Source: Cornus controversa (taxonomy: Eukaryota; Streptophyta; Magnoliopsida; Cornales; Cornaceae). From it: a DNA stretch of 64,000 bases. The stretch covers positions 100,498,033 through 100,562,032 of the forward strand of contig CM048845.1 in assembly GCA_026545225.1 (NCBI GenBank), given 5' to 3'. This document shows, one piece after another, positions 24,961 to 37,800 of the stretch. The notes under the pieces were generated by a model. It did not search any database, was not told the origin of the DNA, and saw nothing but the letters and a program-made list of their open reading frames with translations. Position 1 is the stretch's first letter. Each line of letters starts with the position of its first letter. The translations under genes were made by a program, and so were the position numbers.

Positions 24961-26409
24961 CCTATGTTGTATATACATACCACCCATTATATATATATAT
25001 ATATGGCCCGTTTGACATGCGTTTTATTTTTGCTATTTTGTTTCTGCCTAAAACAGAACAAGTGTTTTGTTACGAGTGTGTTTTAAATAGAATCAAAAAT
25101 ACGTTTGACAAGAAAAATCTGGTTTAAGTGTCTTTTGTTTTTATTTTTTTTATTTTTTCTGCTACAGTTGCTAAAACACAATAAAAACACCAAAATGGTG
25201 TTTATAATTTTGGTCCAAAATTTTGAAACGTTTTGACACTATTCAAATACAACAGGTGGTACCAAACATACATTATTTTTATAATGTCGAAACAAAAACA
25301 AAACAAAACAAAATGCATGAGAAACAAGTCCATATATTTCGATATAGTTTGAAGCACTGTACTTCAATGACTAATCTATTTAGACAATGGAAGATTGAGC
25401 TTCTCTCTCTTCATCTGACAGATCTATTTGTTTTTAAGTAGTTTTCTTTCTTCTTCTTTTTTTCTATGCTTTTAGCCTCTTAAAAACCGAGGAGGTGTAG
25501 TTAGTAACCCTTTCAAAGACATTGAATTGTTTTAATCAATTATTTAATTTTTTTCTGGCATCAACCAGCAATGGTCTGCAGTCTTCCTGCTTCTTAGGCA
25601 TATGTTGGTCATATACAGTAACAAAGACATTAAAAACTAGTGAAGAAAGTTAAAAAGTAGATTGGTGAAAAAGAAAATAGCAGACTTCATAATTCTTCTC
25701 CTTTTTACGTTAACCTTTCCAAAAGCTTTGACTTTCTCTTTATTAACTTCAAGGTATAGTTTATTCTCTTTTTGTATTTTAGTTGAGTTGTGTAATGAAT
25801 GAAAAATTACATTTTCATTGGAATTCTTTTGAACATCTAGTTAAGAAATCAATAAAGTTGTATGGATATCTAAACAAAAATAGAGACTGAAACCTATGAA
25901 TTCTGATCCCACTTAGACGTATGTCAAAAACACTCTTGAAATATTGTACAAGCAATTGACAAAGTCAACATTCAAAACCACAAATACTATATTATCACAA
26001 CAAATAGAATAAATGAATGAACACAATCCTAAAAACAAATGAGCAACATGTCATGACAAGTAGTCACCATAACATAGTAACATATGTGACAACATAATTT
26101 TTTTTTGTAAGTGCAAAACAGGAGTAAACCAATAAGACACTGTTCAAAAATTGAAATCAAACAATAAAGATTTATCAAAAAAGCACGATACCTTTCTAGA
26201 GAGATGCGCTGAGAGTGGTGTTAGAGAAGAGAGCTCGTTCTTGTCTGCTGCAATGGGTGTTGTGAAATGAATGATAATATGGCATAATATCTAGGATTCA
26301 GATGTCTCTAAATTTTCTCATTTTTGAAAGAATAAAAAATAAAAAATTTAAAAAATTTTGAAAGGATAAGCTATCTCTCTAAATTTCTGCCGATACTTAT
26401 CTAAACGCA

Positions 26410-27640
26410 AACTATTGTCCTCTCTTTTCTTCTCTCCTAATCCATCCAAATCCAAAAATGTTCCATCCATGAAACCACCGTACACCAAATCTGATCTCCA
26501 ATCGCAATCTCCAAACCAAAATAAAAATCATACCGCTGCCGGTAACAAAATCATCGTCACTGTCGACAAGAAGCTCATCGCTCACCTTGTCCCGGTGATG
26601 AAATCCCTCCATGCCGTCCTCAGACTCGCTGGAATTTCTTCACCACCACCATCGCAAGTGTCACCACATCTGTACCGTGGTGAAGGTTGTTGAATCATCA
26701 TCGCAAGCGTCATCGTCGATTTCTCGTCACCACGTTGGTTCTGTCGTCACCCAAATCTTCTTTAGCCATCACCGTCGCCTTCGTTAAAGTTTCTCTCTGT
26801 CATCGTCGTTGGAGCACCGTTGGTTGCCACCTCAATCCTACTGGTCTGTCGTCACAAAAGATGGGTATTCTTAAGGCCAAACGTGAATTTGGGCATTGGT
26901 AAACCATGAAGCCATGAATTGAAAAAAAGAAATCATAAATTGATTCTGGAAAGCATTGAAATTGTAGTTGGAAAGAACAACACTAAATCTGTCCTGCCTT
27001 TTGTTTTGTTGGTTTACTTCACATCTTCTTTTAGACTAGAGTACATTGGAAATTGAGAGATTGCCTTTATTTTGCAATGATGATCACAAGTCTTCATGGT
27101 GTGACAAGATTGTTATTTAATTTTAAACAGTAATAAGATAAATGAAATGTATCAAGCGGCTATGTCTCTTTCTGCCTGACAAATTAACATGCATGGCCTT
27201 GCAATTACAATATGATTTTAGAAGAAGAGCTTGTGGTGAAGAAGTTGATAATCAATTTTGGGTTTACAGCGAAGGTCGACATAGAGATGGTGGTGGGTGG
27301 TGTCGCCATCGGAGTTTGGAGAGGAGAGTTTAGAGTGATAAGAACACAGGAGTTTTAGGAAAAAAATACCGTTGAGAGAGAGTTCATGTTGGAAGATTGC
27401 GGCGACGTCAAATTTGGCCGGAAAACCGGTGTTTTACGTCTACGGAGGTGATGTCAGATTGTCCAGCTATGACGTCGCCGGATTCTTCCAACAATTGGAG
27501 TTCCGGTTGAAGGGTGGAGGGGACCCAGTTTGTCGAATGTGCCAGCGTGGGCTGCGGCGAAGGCGAGGAGTATTGAGTTCTGGGCGGAAATGGAGAGATG
27601 GGAGAGTGTGGCAACGACGTCGTGTATTAAAATAACTCAT
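26410..27640. other. GC-rich island with short open frames on both strands
   Basis: Composition changes abruptly from the AT-rich surroundings, with many CG dinucleotides and CACC/GTCGCC words. Short frames are open on both strands (for example 26415-26693 + and 27372-27635 +), but none shows a domain, and GC-rich DNA gives such frames by chance. The best description is cargo of the surrounding TIR element. Confidence 0.4.
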
Positions 27641-27837
27641 GGGCAAATCTGTCATTTTCAAAATATATTTTTTTATCTATTAAAATTTATTAAATAAACG
27701 AAACACATTTTGATAATTTTAAATACAAACTAACGGCCATTTGTCCGAAAAAAATTGATAGTTTCGGAAGTGTTTTATTTAGTCGGAAGTTATTTGAAAT
27801 TTTGCATAGTATAGGAGGGTTTCTTTATTTTAACCCT

Positions 27838-28893
27838 CTATTTATGGATAGCTGAAAAGTGTTCTAAAATATCAAATAGCGTTTGGTAACATTCTATGCA
27901 AAACACTTTTTAATAAATATATATTTTTCTTGAATATACTATTGCCCGTTTGATGCTTGTAGTTGAAAATGCTGTATTTGATATATATAAAAAAAGAAGT
28001 AATTTTTAGTGTAGAGCTTTTGGCTTAGTAGAGCTTTTTTTAGTAAAAGTTAAGTGTTTGTTTGATTCAATTTTTTGATAATAATTTTTTGGTTTTAGAG
28101 AATTGAAAATCAAAAAAATTGTAAAAAGAAAATCATTTTAGTTGAAACATTCTAAAAACTATTTTTGATGAAAACTCAATTAAAAAAATTACCGCTTTAA
28201 GAAAACTGTTTTACAATTTTTTGTTTTCAGAATTCTTTAAAATTATTTTTAAAAAACTAAACCAAACATATAAAAAATATATAAAAAGTCTTTTTATGCA
28301 AATATATATATATATATATATATATATAGTGCTTTACATAGTGCGTTACCTGGCAATACTAATTAATCTCCTAGTGACAAACAAACTCCGTAGAAAAAAA
28401 AGAAAAAAGAAAAAAAAAGGCTTGTTATAGGAATGCCAAACGGCTAACAAAATCCCAACCCCTGCTTACTTGCCTCAACCCTTGTGTTTTCGAATTTGAA
28501 TTCAAAAAGACCAATGAATCTAAAGTTGCTAACGTGTCGCATGATGGTGTATTGGTGTTTCTCTGATCATCAAAAAGTACAAATTACTTTCACAATTGTC
28601 CACGCAAACTCACTTTCCCAAATCTATACATGTAAAAAGAACAAAATCTATACATATACGTACACATAAATATCTATGTGACTTGCTATATATACACACA
28701 CTATTGCATATTGAGTATTGACTATCCTTTATTTGCTAAATACTCCGTATATATATAATAAATACTCCGTATATCTATATATATATATATATTGACTATC
28801 CTTTATGTATCATTTGACTTAATCATCCTCTTCCCCACCTCTTTCATTCAGAACTCTCGGTACTGACACACACGAACAAAGGGCATCGGATCG
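27838..28893 (+). promoter_or_regulatory. Upstream region of HDA5
   Basis: Very AT-rich sequence. It holds an AT microsatellite (28302-28328) and a partly repeated block in which GACTATCCTTTAT and AATACTCCGTATAT occur twice each (about 28718-28765 and 28766-28804). A TATA-like string (GCTATATATACAC, 28685-28697) could serve as the core promoter, roughly 200 bases before the ATG, but the TA-rich context makes any single choice unsafe. Confidence 0.4.
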
Positions 28894-31800
28894 ATGGAGT
28901 TTGAACGTGAGAGCGAAAGTGATACTAACAGCAATGGAAAACAACGAGTTGGGCTGATTTACGACGAGAGGATGTGTAAGCATTCCACTCCAGACGGCGA
29001 TTCTCACCCCGAGAACCCTAATCGCATTCACGCCATTTGGAACAAGCTCCAAAACGCTGGAATTCCACAGAGGTTACTCTCTCTGTACCCACACATATAC
29101 ACACAGATATATACGTATATGTGTTCAAGTTGTTCACTTTGCTTTCAAAATCATTTCTTTTAAAGGAGTACTCCAGCGGATCACACCTACCAAGAAAAAA
29201 TATTTGTATGAAATGCTAGTGTGTCTTTGTGGGTGTTTTTATGTGAATCTAATGATTGGATTGTAGACATAATATATAACTTTACTCGGTCAGTGTTTTA
29301 ACTCTTGTTAAGGCATAAGTTCTGTGATTATTGATAAGATCATTAGATTTTTTTTATGTGTAATTGGAACTGCAATATTTCTTCATATATTTGGTCTAAT
29401 TTTAATTTTAATTTTCTTTTTAATCCGCTTTGAAATTCAATGTTTTCTTAGTGATTGGACCAAAACAGAACGCAGGACAATAGTATTATGCCTTTTTCAT
29501 TTAATGTCACATTTGTGTATATTTGTTGAAATGATGATGTTTATTGTAGTAAAATCAAAATTGGGCCTTCGGAAAGGAAAAAAATGTGTATGAAAGCTAT
29601 TGATGGTTTATTATTTTCAGATGTGTGGTTTTGAATGCCAAAGAAGTAGAAGATAGATATATAGCTTCAGTCCACACAAAAAATCACATTGATTTGATTA
29701 AGAATATAAGCTCCAAAAGCTTCGATTCGGCAAGAAATGGGGTCGCTGCCATGTATAATTCTATATATTTCAATGAAGGCTCATCAGAAGCTGCTTATCT
29801 TGCCGCTGGCTCTGTCATAGAGGTAATGCTCCTGCGATTGCTCTATATATTTGAAACTTTTTTTGTGCTTCTGTTGAGGTTTGGGAGATATTCATGCATC
29901 ATACAGATATTCTTTTATTCCGTTCTTCTCCCTTTTATTTTCTGCTTCTAATATATGGTTAAATTTCAACATCTTAGATTGCAAACCATGTCCCACATTT
30001 ATGTGCCCACAATGTTCCATTAAGGAAAACTAAAGAAACCTTTGTTCTGAATAACACCTAAATTTGATACAATTAGTTGAATCTTTTTTACCAAAATCAC
30101 CCAATAGAAGTGGGCACATTATGAAGACTTTGTATGTCGAAGTTGCTTGGTGTAATGGTAAAAGTTTGGTTGTCAAATGCGAGAATGCAAGTTTGAGCAT
30201 GAGAGTGACCACTTTTCTTGAATAAGATAACTTTAGATTTGTATATAGTCTGCCTCTCCTAACATCTTGCATTGGTATAACCAACTTTAATTTATGATTT
30301 CATAAGAAGGCATTGTACAGATTTTTATTTTTTTTAGTATTTGCTTGAATTATTTCCAAAAAGAAACTGATGGATTGATGCAACGCAAGTTTTTATAGAC
30401 TCTTCTATCAAAATTTCCCAGATATGGTTGAGTATATTCCATCTATATATATTGTTAGTTTGTCTTCATTTTCCAATAGATTGCCTGAATTATAGTTTGG
30501 CCATAGCTGCAAGCTTACAAGTCTTAACTAAACCATATTTTTCAACTACTTGGGGTCAGCTACGTATCTCTATCTCTGTGCCTGTGTGTGTTTCTTTATT
30601 CTAATATTTTAGCCTAGTTTCCAACTGGAACTAATGTTAGAACTGTTTACTAAATCAAAGTGTTGTATTAACTTAATACTTGATTTTAAACTTTCAAGAG
30701 CCTAATGTAGATGTCTGCTCAAATAGGCTTCTGAGAAAGTTGCCAAAGGGGAATTGAATTCTGCGTTCGCTATTGTCAGGCCTCCAGGACATCATGCAGA
30801 AGAAGATGAACCAATGGGATTTTGTCTATACAACAATGTTGCTATTGCAACAAGTTTTCTCTTGAATGAAAGAGTGAGAGCTGTTTTTTTTTTCCCCTCT
30901 AATTTTAGTTGATTCAAATACTTGATCATTCAGGGCATTCATTATGAATTTTGAAACACGTGCAGAACATGTATATATCATATCCTTGAACTTTTTCTTT
31001 TTTCCTTTCATATTGTAGACAGAGTTGGGTATTAACAAAATCTTGATAGTTGATTGGGATGTTCATCATGGAAATGGCACTCAGAAAATGTTCTGGAAGG
31101 ATCCCCGAGTACTGTACTTCTCGGTGCATAGGTCTGAAAATTTGAACCCTATTTTTTCATGGTTATTCATTTCAACTCATCTATGCTGTTACCTACTTAA
31201 AACTGTAATAGAGATTCCTGGTCATGCTGCTCCTCGAATTTGCTGGAATTTTATGCATGTTTTATTAAGAAACTGTATTCTGTATTTAGTTTTTTTTTTT
31301 GCTTAATGTAAACTTTATTTGTGATAGCTGCTAAATCGGTAGGATTTAGCTGATAGCTGAATTGGTTGATGTTGCATATTATTTGATTAATTTGAGGAAT
31401 TAATCTCTTGTTATGGTGGTCAAATGTAATAATTTTTTCTATCCAGGTATGAGTTTGGGAGTTTTTATCCAGCTACTGATGATGGTTCCCACATCATGAT
31501 TGGAGAAGGACCCGGTGCGGGATATAATATAAATGTCCCTTGGGAGAACAGTCGGTGTGGGGATGCAGACTATTTTGCAGTTTGGGATCATATATTAATT
31601 CCTGTTGCCAAAGAATTTAATCCAGATATGATAATAATCTCTGCAGGATTTGATGCAGGTTTTCTCTAGAAATTGTTAACAATTTTGATTTAAATTCCAT
31701 TAATTATTTTTACCATCTTATTTCATTTTTTTTTTGCAACCTGAGGTTGATAGCATTTTGTCTTATTTAGATACTTCACTTCTATTTAAGCTTTTTGTGC

Positions 31801-34800
31801 ATAGTTGTACAAACATCTTTGCAGTTGTCTTACTATTGCCTAGTTGCTAGTGCAAGTGTGCAGGCATTGACATGTTGTCATATATAACTTGTTTTACTTA
31901 GTATGCATTGCTCTCTCACTTAAATTAGTTACTAGTCATTCATTTTAAAGCAATTTATTTTGTATGACAAAGATATTGAAGAGAAGTTATTTAGAAGAAA
32001 AGAATAAATGCCAGTGGTTGGCGGAGCAGGAAAAAGCTAAACAAAACATACAGTGAAAGACACATGATAAAGTATTTTTTCAGCGAACTTGTGATCCCAA
32101 TCTAGTTAATTCAAAAGAAGCAATGCCTTTTAAGTTGCATACCAGTTGGCAGAGTTTTTAGGAGATCATCCCAGATATCAACTTGAACTCTTTTTAACCT
32201 TCTCTCATATTGGTAAAATTAATTTATTCAAGTGCATATTGACATATTATTATTATATCTGGACTAAAAAGAAAAAAATTATTTTACTTGATTAATTTAT
32301 TCAAGTGCTACTGATATGTTAAAAATTGTACAACTCGGGAGATAAAGTTAGAAAATATGTTATATGCATATTGACATATTTTTGTTCATTATGTCATTTG
32401 GAATTGGTAAATTTTCCTTCTTCCTTTGAATTCTTAGTGTGAGAATTAATAAATTTTGGAATATATTATGAGTGCTTGTTAGAGTTGATTCGAGATCAAG
32501 GCTGATCAATAATCTAATTCTTGTTGATGTTATCCTTGGAGCAGCTGTTGGTGATCCTCTTGGGGGCTGTTGTGTCACTCCGTATGGGTATTCTGTTATG
32601 TTAAAAAAGGTTAGCATGAAAACAATTAAAATTATTGTGCTTTAGTTATTTAATTTTATCTTAATCATGCCATGAGGTTATTGTAGCATTACTAATAAAC
32701 GACAATTACAACATGAATGGTTTATACCACGATTGTGTTAGCTTTATATAGGATTTTCCTTTCCTAGTCCCATATCAAAATTTATTGTTGTCTTTTCAGT
32801 TTAGTTTCTAATACATTCCATCTCATAATTCTCTTGGTTACTATTTAGAGTATTTTTTTTTGGTTTTGTTAACACTTTATATAGTTGATGGAGTTTGCTC
32901 GGGGTAAGATTGTTATGGCGTTAGAAGGAGGATACAATCTTGATTCTTTAGCAAATTCGGTCCTTGCATGTGTGGAAGTGTTACTGGCCGACAAACCTAT
33001 TGCTGGATCTTCAGAGGCTTATCCATTTGAGTCCACATGGCGTGTAATAAAAGCGGTAAAGCAACTTTATAATTTTGTGTTATCATGTGTAACTTTTACA
33101 TATTTATTTATTTTGGTAACTACCTTTTTCTTTTTTCTAGGGCACAAATATTATATATCGTAGCATTTTCTTTTAGTGAGGCATAAAAACCTAAGACAAA
33201 GGTCATTCATGTTGTGAACCCTGCATGTGATACTGAGGCATAAATGATCTGTGTTCAGGTTCGTGAAAATTTGAGTGCATTTTGGCCAGTATTCACAGAT
33301 GAATTGCCAAAGATTTTGCCTCGTACAAAGACACCCCCAATTCAGGTGATACTTCTATTTTCATGTCTTCGGCTATCTCTTGTTGAAGTTAGACTCCTAA
33401 AAATTTAGCCCGGAAACTATTGTTGTTATTTCTCAAGTTCCACTGTAATTTTTACATCACAAGTCATGTACTAGTAAAAGTTCTTACATCTCAATAAATA
33501 AATATATTTATTAGCCATTAGAGAGTTCATGCATGCATTGCTTCTAATAAAGGCATGGTGTAGAAGACAAGCATGTCTCATCACATGAATAAAATGTGAG
33601 TTACCTTTTACATAAAGAATCTGCTTGCTACATTCAGACATAGCTTAGTGTCCTTCCTATGTACTATCTTTTTATTTATTTATCTACTGTAGGTATCCCC
33701 TTTAGTTATAGTTTAGAATTTTTATCTAGATCCCTGAAATTAATGTGTCAATAAGTAAAAGATTTATTTTTGGATTAAAAATGTCCAGATGCACATTGGT
33801 GGTGAAAATATATAGTTTCTATTTGTAGTAGGTTTTGAAAATTGAGGTCAAACTTTCCACGATGATGATCACCAGAGAATATGATCCAAGTGGGAGTCCA
33901 AACTATCACAGATTTTTGATTTTATATGTTAAAACACTGTATATTAAAAGGTTTCTTGTGTATTTTTCTGATCCTCATTCTCTCGGTTTCTTCCTCTATT
34001 TATTGTCAAAAATATATCTCACATCAACGGTCGAGATTTTGATATAGTAAATATTTATGAAACAAGGGTCTAGCTTGTGACAAAAGAGGTTCGCTCATTT
34101 CACACGAGTGCTCTTCCTTCCTCTGTGACAGGCCAATTAACAGTGTAACTGTGTAAGGACCCCATCTCTAGCTAGAGATGGGGTCCACCGTTGATTTAGC
34201 GTACCCTGGACTCCAGCCACCGAATCCAAATCCTTGGCTGCCATAAAGCAGTGATCTGAGCTCTTACCCCCCATAAGATTTTGGAGTGCCGTGAGGTTTA
34301 TCCGTAGAGAGGAACTCCTCGCGAAGTTTTATTCACAGAGAGGAGTGATTCCTCGCTTTAAGGAGGTTGATCCGTAGAGAGGACCTCCGCGAGGTTTTAT
34401 CCGTAGGGAGGAGTGATTCCTCGCATTCAAGAGGTTGATCCGTAGAGTGGATCTCCTGTGATGTTTTTTCTGTAGGTCACCATCTGAGGTTTATCCTAAT
34501 AAAAGGAAAACGACTCGTTTGAGGTTTAGCCGTAGAGTTCGCAAGGTTTTATCCGTAGAGAGGAGTGACTCCTCGCATTAAGGAAGTTGATCCGTAGAGA
34601 GGACCTCCGCAACGTTTTATCTGTAGAGAGGAACTTGTCACAAATTGAAGTTTATCCGTAGAGAGGAGTTCCTCGTTGGAGGAGATTAATCCGTAGAGAG
34701 GATCTCCATTCGTACATCCAATGGGACGAGCTCTCCAATGTTCGTCCCCAAGACTTTTTGAGGTCTTTTCCTTAGAGGGGTCCGCGAACCTTCCTTGATG

Positions 34801-37800
34801 GTCCCCGTGTCGCCCCACAATGAGGTAGCTCGAAGTCCCTTCCTTGGTGGGGACCTCAATCTAGGCTTGTGGACTTTGTGGAAAAGTCAACCTATAATTA
34901 AATAATGGCACGTAGGCACACGTGGCAAGTACCAGGTCGTCAATACCAACATTTTGCCCCCTTGTGCGAGATCCTATGTGTAGGTCCTTGTACACATCAG
35001 AGGCGTTGGTTTGAACTTAGTGCCAAGGTTGTAATGGCTCGGAAATCAAAGACATCGATTCGAATTCCTCGACAACTGTGAAGTTGTTATATCCATCAAA
35101 TCATCATTTATTGTTGACAACGGCAGAGGCGACGCTTGTCGCCTTGTATTATGTGTGGTTCAGTGCCTCGAATTAAGCGCCTGGTGATGCTTCGGTGCCT
35201 TACCAGTTACAAATCTCTTACTATAAAACAAACACTTAACAAAATCTACTTCACTGCTTCCACACTCCTTTGAAAACAAACTTAACAGACGAAACCTTTG
35301 ATCTCCTACTTTACACTTTTGCTACTTACGTTATGTGGAAGCCTAGCTCAAAAGATGAAATTCTCGAGGTCCCCTCTCTCGAGGAGTGGAGGGTGGCTCC
35401 ATTATTCGGTTTTTGAGGACATTTTCTGGACTTGGACCAAAAACTTAACTGATATCGACGAATTGGTTGGCGAGTCCCTTACGATTGACTTGAGGCCCCC
35501 TGCCATAGAAGGTCCTCGACTTCCTTCTGACTTCATTCTTCGCTTTAGAGTCAAGCGAGGAGACTTTCCTTATTCTTTCTTGTATCTTCCAATTCCAACT
35601 ACTTCTTGCATAGGGTGGGAAGGATGGACAGACTTCATCTTTTCAATTCCTGATTACAAGGCTCGATTAACCAATGCAAGGATCCTTGAGGATATAGAGT
35701 ACACTCGGAGCCTTACAATTAATCGAGATGTGATATGACTTCAAGTGCTACAGTCGAGGTGGAGCACTCACTCTCATACCTTCGTTACTTCTTGGGGCGA
35801 ATTTACACCCACACTTGAGGACGTCAATGTCCTTATGCGACTTAACATTTTTGGCACCATCGACCCTTCAAATTGGACCTTTACTGAGGTCGAGGAGCGT
35901 CGGATAACAACTCTTCGAGCAAAAATCCAAAATGCTGCAAGGAAAGCAACTCGCTTCAACAAAAAAGGCGAAGTTGTGCACGATGAAGCTCCTGAGACCG
36001 AAGGGAAGTGCACATGGGTTTCCCTACTTCGCCATTTTTTCAAGGACATTGTTCACAATGATAATAAAAGATGAAGTCGAAGTTTCTCTTCGCCTTGCAG
36101 CATATATCCTTTCATGGTTATTTCAGTCTATTTTTTCCAAACCTCTAGGAGACACTTCGAGCCCTGACCTTGTTCCCTTTGCCATAAAATTGGCTCGAGG
36201 AGTTCACATTCTCCTTGCTCCTTTGTTCATAGGGACACTTTATCATGCCTTAGACAGTTTTTATGAGCATTACGAGCGATGTATGGCTCGGCTCCATGTG
36301 GCTTGGTTTGGCTCAACCACCTTCCTTCAAATGTTCATGTATGAGCATTTTCCCACCTATGCTCCTCGAATGAACCTTGGCAGTGGTGGGCACCGCTCGG
36401 CCAGATGGAATAAAGTGGTCATTTCATGAAAGAAATTATCACAATACATTGACCAAGAACACCACTTCAGGCCTCGCCCCTTCACTGACCTCCCCCTCCC
36501 TTCTACAGTTCGTCTATCGGTCAGGTCTTCGAAGGGAATGACCTCTACTCTCACGTGGTTATTACTAACTTGGCTTTCATTACCACTGGTTTTGTGACCC
36601 CTAGCACAACAGTTAGCAAAATTTACCGCCCTGACGGAACGGCTCGTCAATTTGGTTATGACCAAGGAATCTTGAGGGGTCATGAAGAAATTGAAGTGCA
36701 AGATTTCCAGTTTGTTTTGGCTTGATTTTTTAGAGCGAAATGCAGAAGTCCTGGTGGGGGTTGAACACAGTTGGTGGTGCCTTTGAGCATGAGAAGGGGG
36801 CGATGGGAGATAGGATCGAGGGCCTACTGGCGAAATGTTTTGGACAAATTCCAATTTTTTATCTCAAGTGAAGAACCTCAGCACATAATTCTTCCCATCC
36901 AGAAAAATTCCATCTTTTGAAACAGATCGGACCCTGCCTCCCGAGGACACTTGTGCACAACTGAGGGGCTTCTACCCCTTCAACTTTGTTTCCACTCAAC
37001 AAACAACAACCGTTGCTGCTCCTCGAGATGCGGTGGTTCTTCGAAGCATTGCAGCACTAAGGGGTAATGCAGCTCCTCGGACAAGCAAGAGCAAACGCAA
37101 GGCAGAAACTAATGTGGCCTCCTTTGTTCCTGCCTCTGAAACCATTGGCTCAAAGAGAACTACGGTATGTGCATGTGCATTGATCCAAACACAATCGTCA
37201 TACTTAAAAAAAAAGCTTACACATTTGTTGTTTTGTTTGTTTTTTTTTTTACAGACTACTCAAACAGTTACGACCTGCTGCCCTTGAATCTCTAATTCAA
37301 GTATATTCGAGCGCCCTTCCTGTTAGCGCAGGAGCTTGAGTATTGCCCATTTCGAGCGTAACTCCATCCGAGGGCCTAGAAGTGCCTTCGGATGACTTAG
37401 CTTCAATCGGAGTGCTGTTAGAACATCCTGACCAAACAATGCAAAGTGCAATTGAGGAACTTGCTGCAATTTTGAGCACAGAAATGCACCTCAGTGTTTC
37501 GAGGCATGGAAGAGGGAAAGAACTGGACCACATGAAACCGCCCATCTCAACGCCAGATGAATCAAACATTGAAGGAGAGGATAGCCTCGAAGAGCTTCTG
37601 AAATCTCCCTCGAGCATAGGCACAGGTAAATGCGAGATAGCATTTATCTCTATTTTATTTTCATCCCTTGAATTCTTATGCTAACTCCTCTATTTTCTAT
37701 TTTTTTTTTAGTGGACAAAGATGTTCCTATGGATGGCCTCGGTGGAGGCTCCTCGTTGCTTGTTGAGGAAACAGTTCGAACGGAACGAAGTGATGAAGGA

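Larger units (their letters stand above)
24228..27837. mobile_element. Large non-autonomous TIR element with a GC-rich cargo region
   Basis: The left end reads AGGGTTAACATAAA ... AACCCTTCACTATC and the right end, read inward, AGAGGGTTAAAATAAAG ... AACCCTCCTATACTATG, followed on both sides by CTCAAATAAC or TTCAAATAAC. This is a degenerate terminal inverted repeat of roughly 60-100 bp. I found no convincing target duplication. Inside are a nested hAT MITE (24471-24960), AT-rich filler and, at 26410-27640, a sharply GC-richer block with open frames on both strands. That block might be a captured gene fragment, but I recognise no protein in it. MULE-type elements often look like this, which is inference. 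Confidence 0.45.

Noticed and set aside
25011-25270. GGCCCGTTTGACATGCG-like start suggesting another hAT MITE.
   Set aside because: A matching inverted end and a target duplication were not found; only a weak ACCAAACA word lies to the right.
27953-28270. GCCCGTTTGATGC / ACCAAACAT pair upstream of HDA5, possible MITE.
   Set aside because: The terminal match is too short and flanks do not agree.
34549-34818. Minus-strand 89-codon frame in the 3' LTR.
   Set aside because: It is a by-product of the tandem array in the LTR, not a protein-like sequence.
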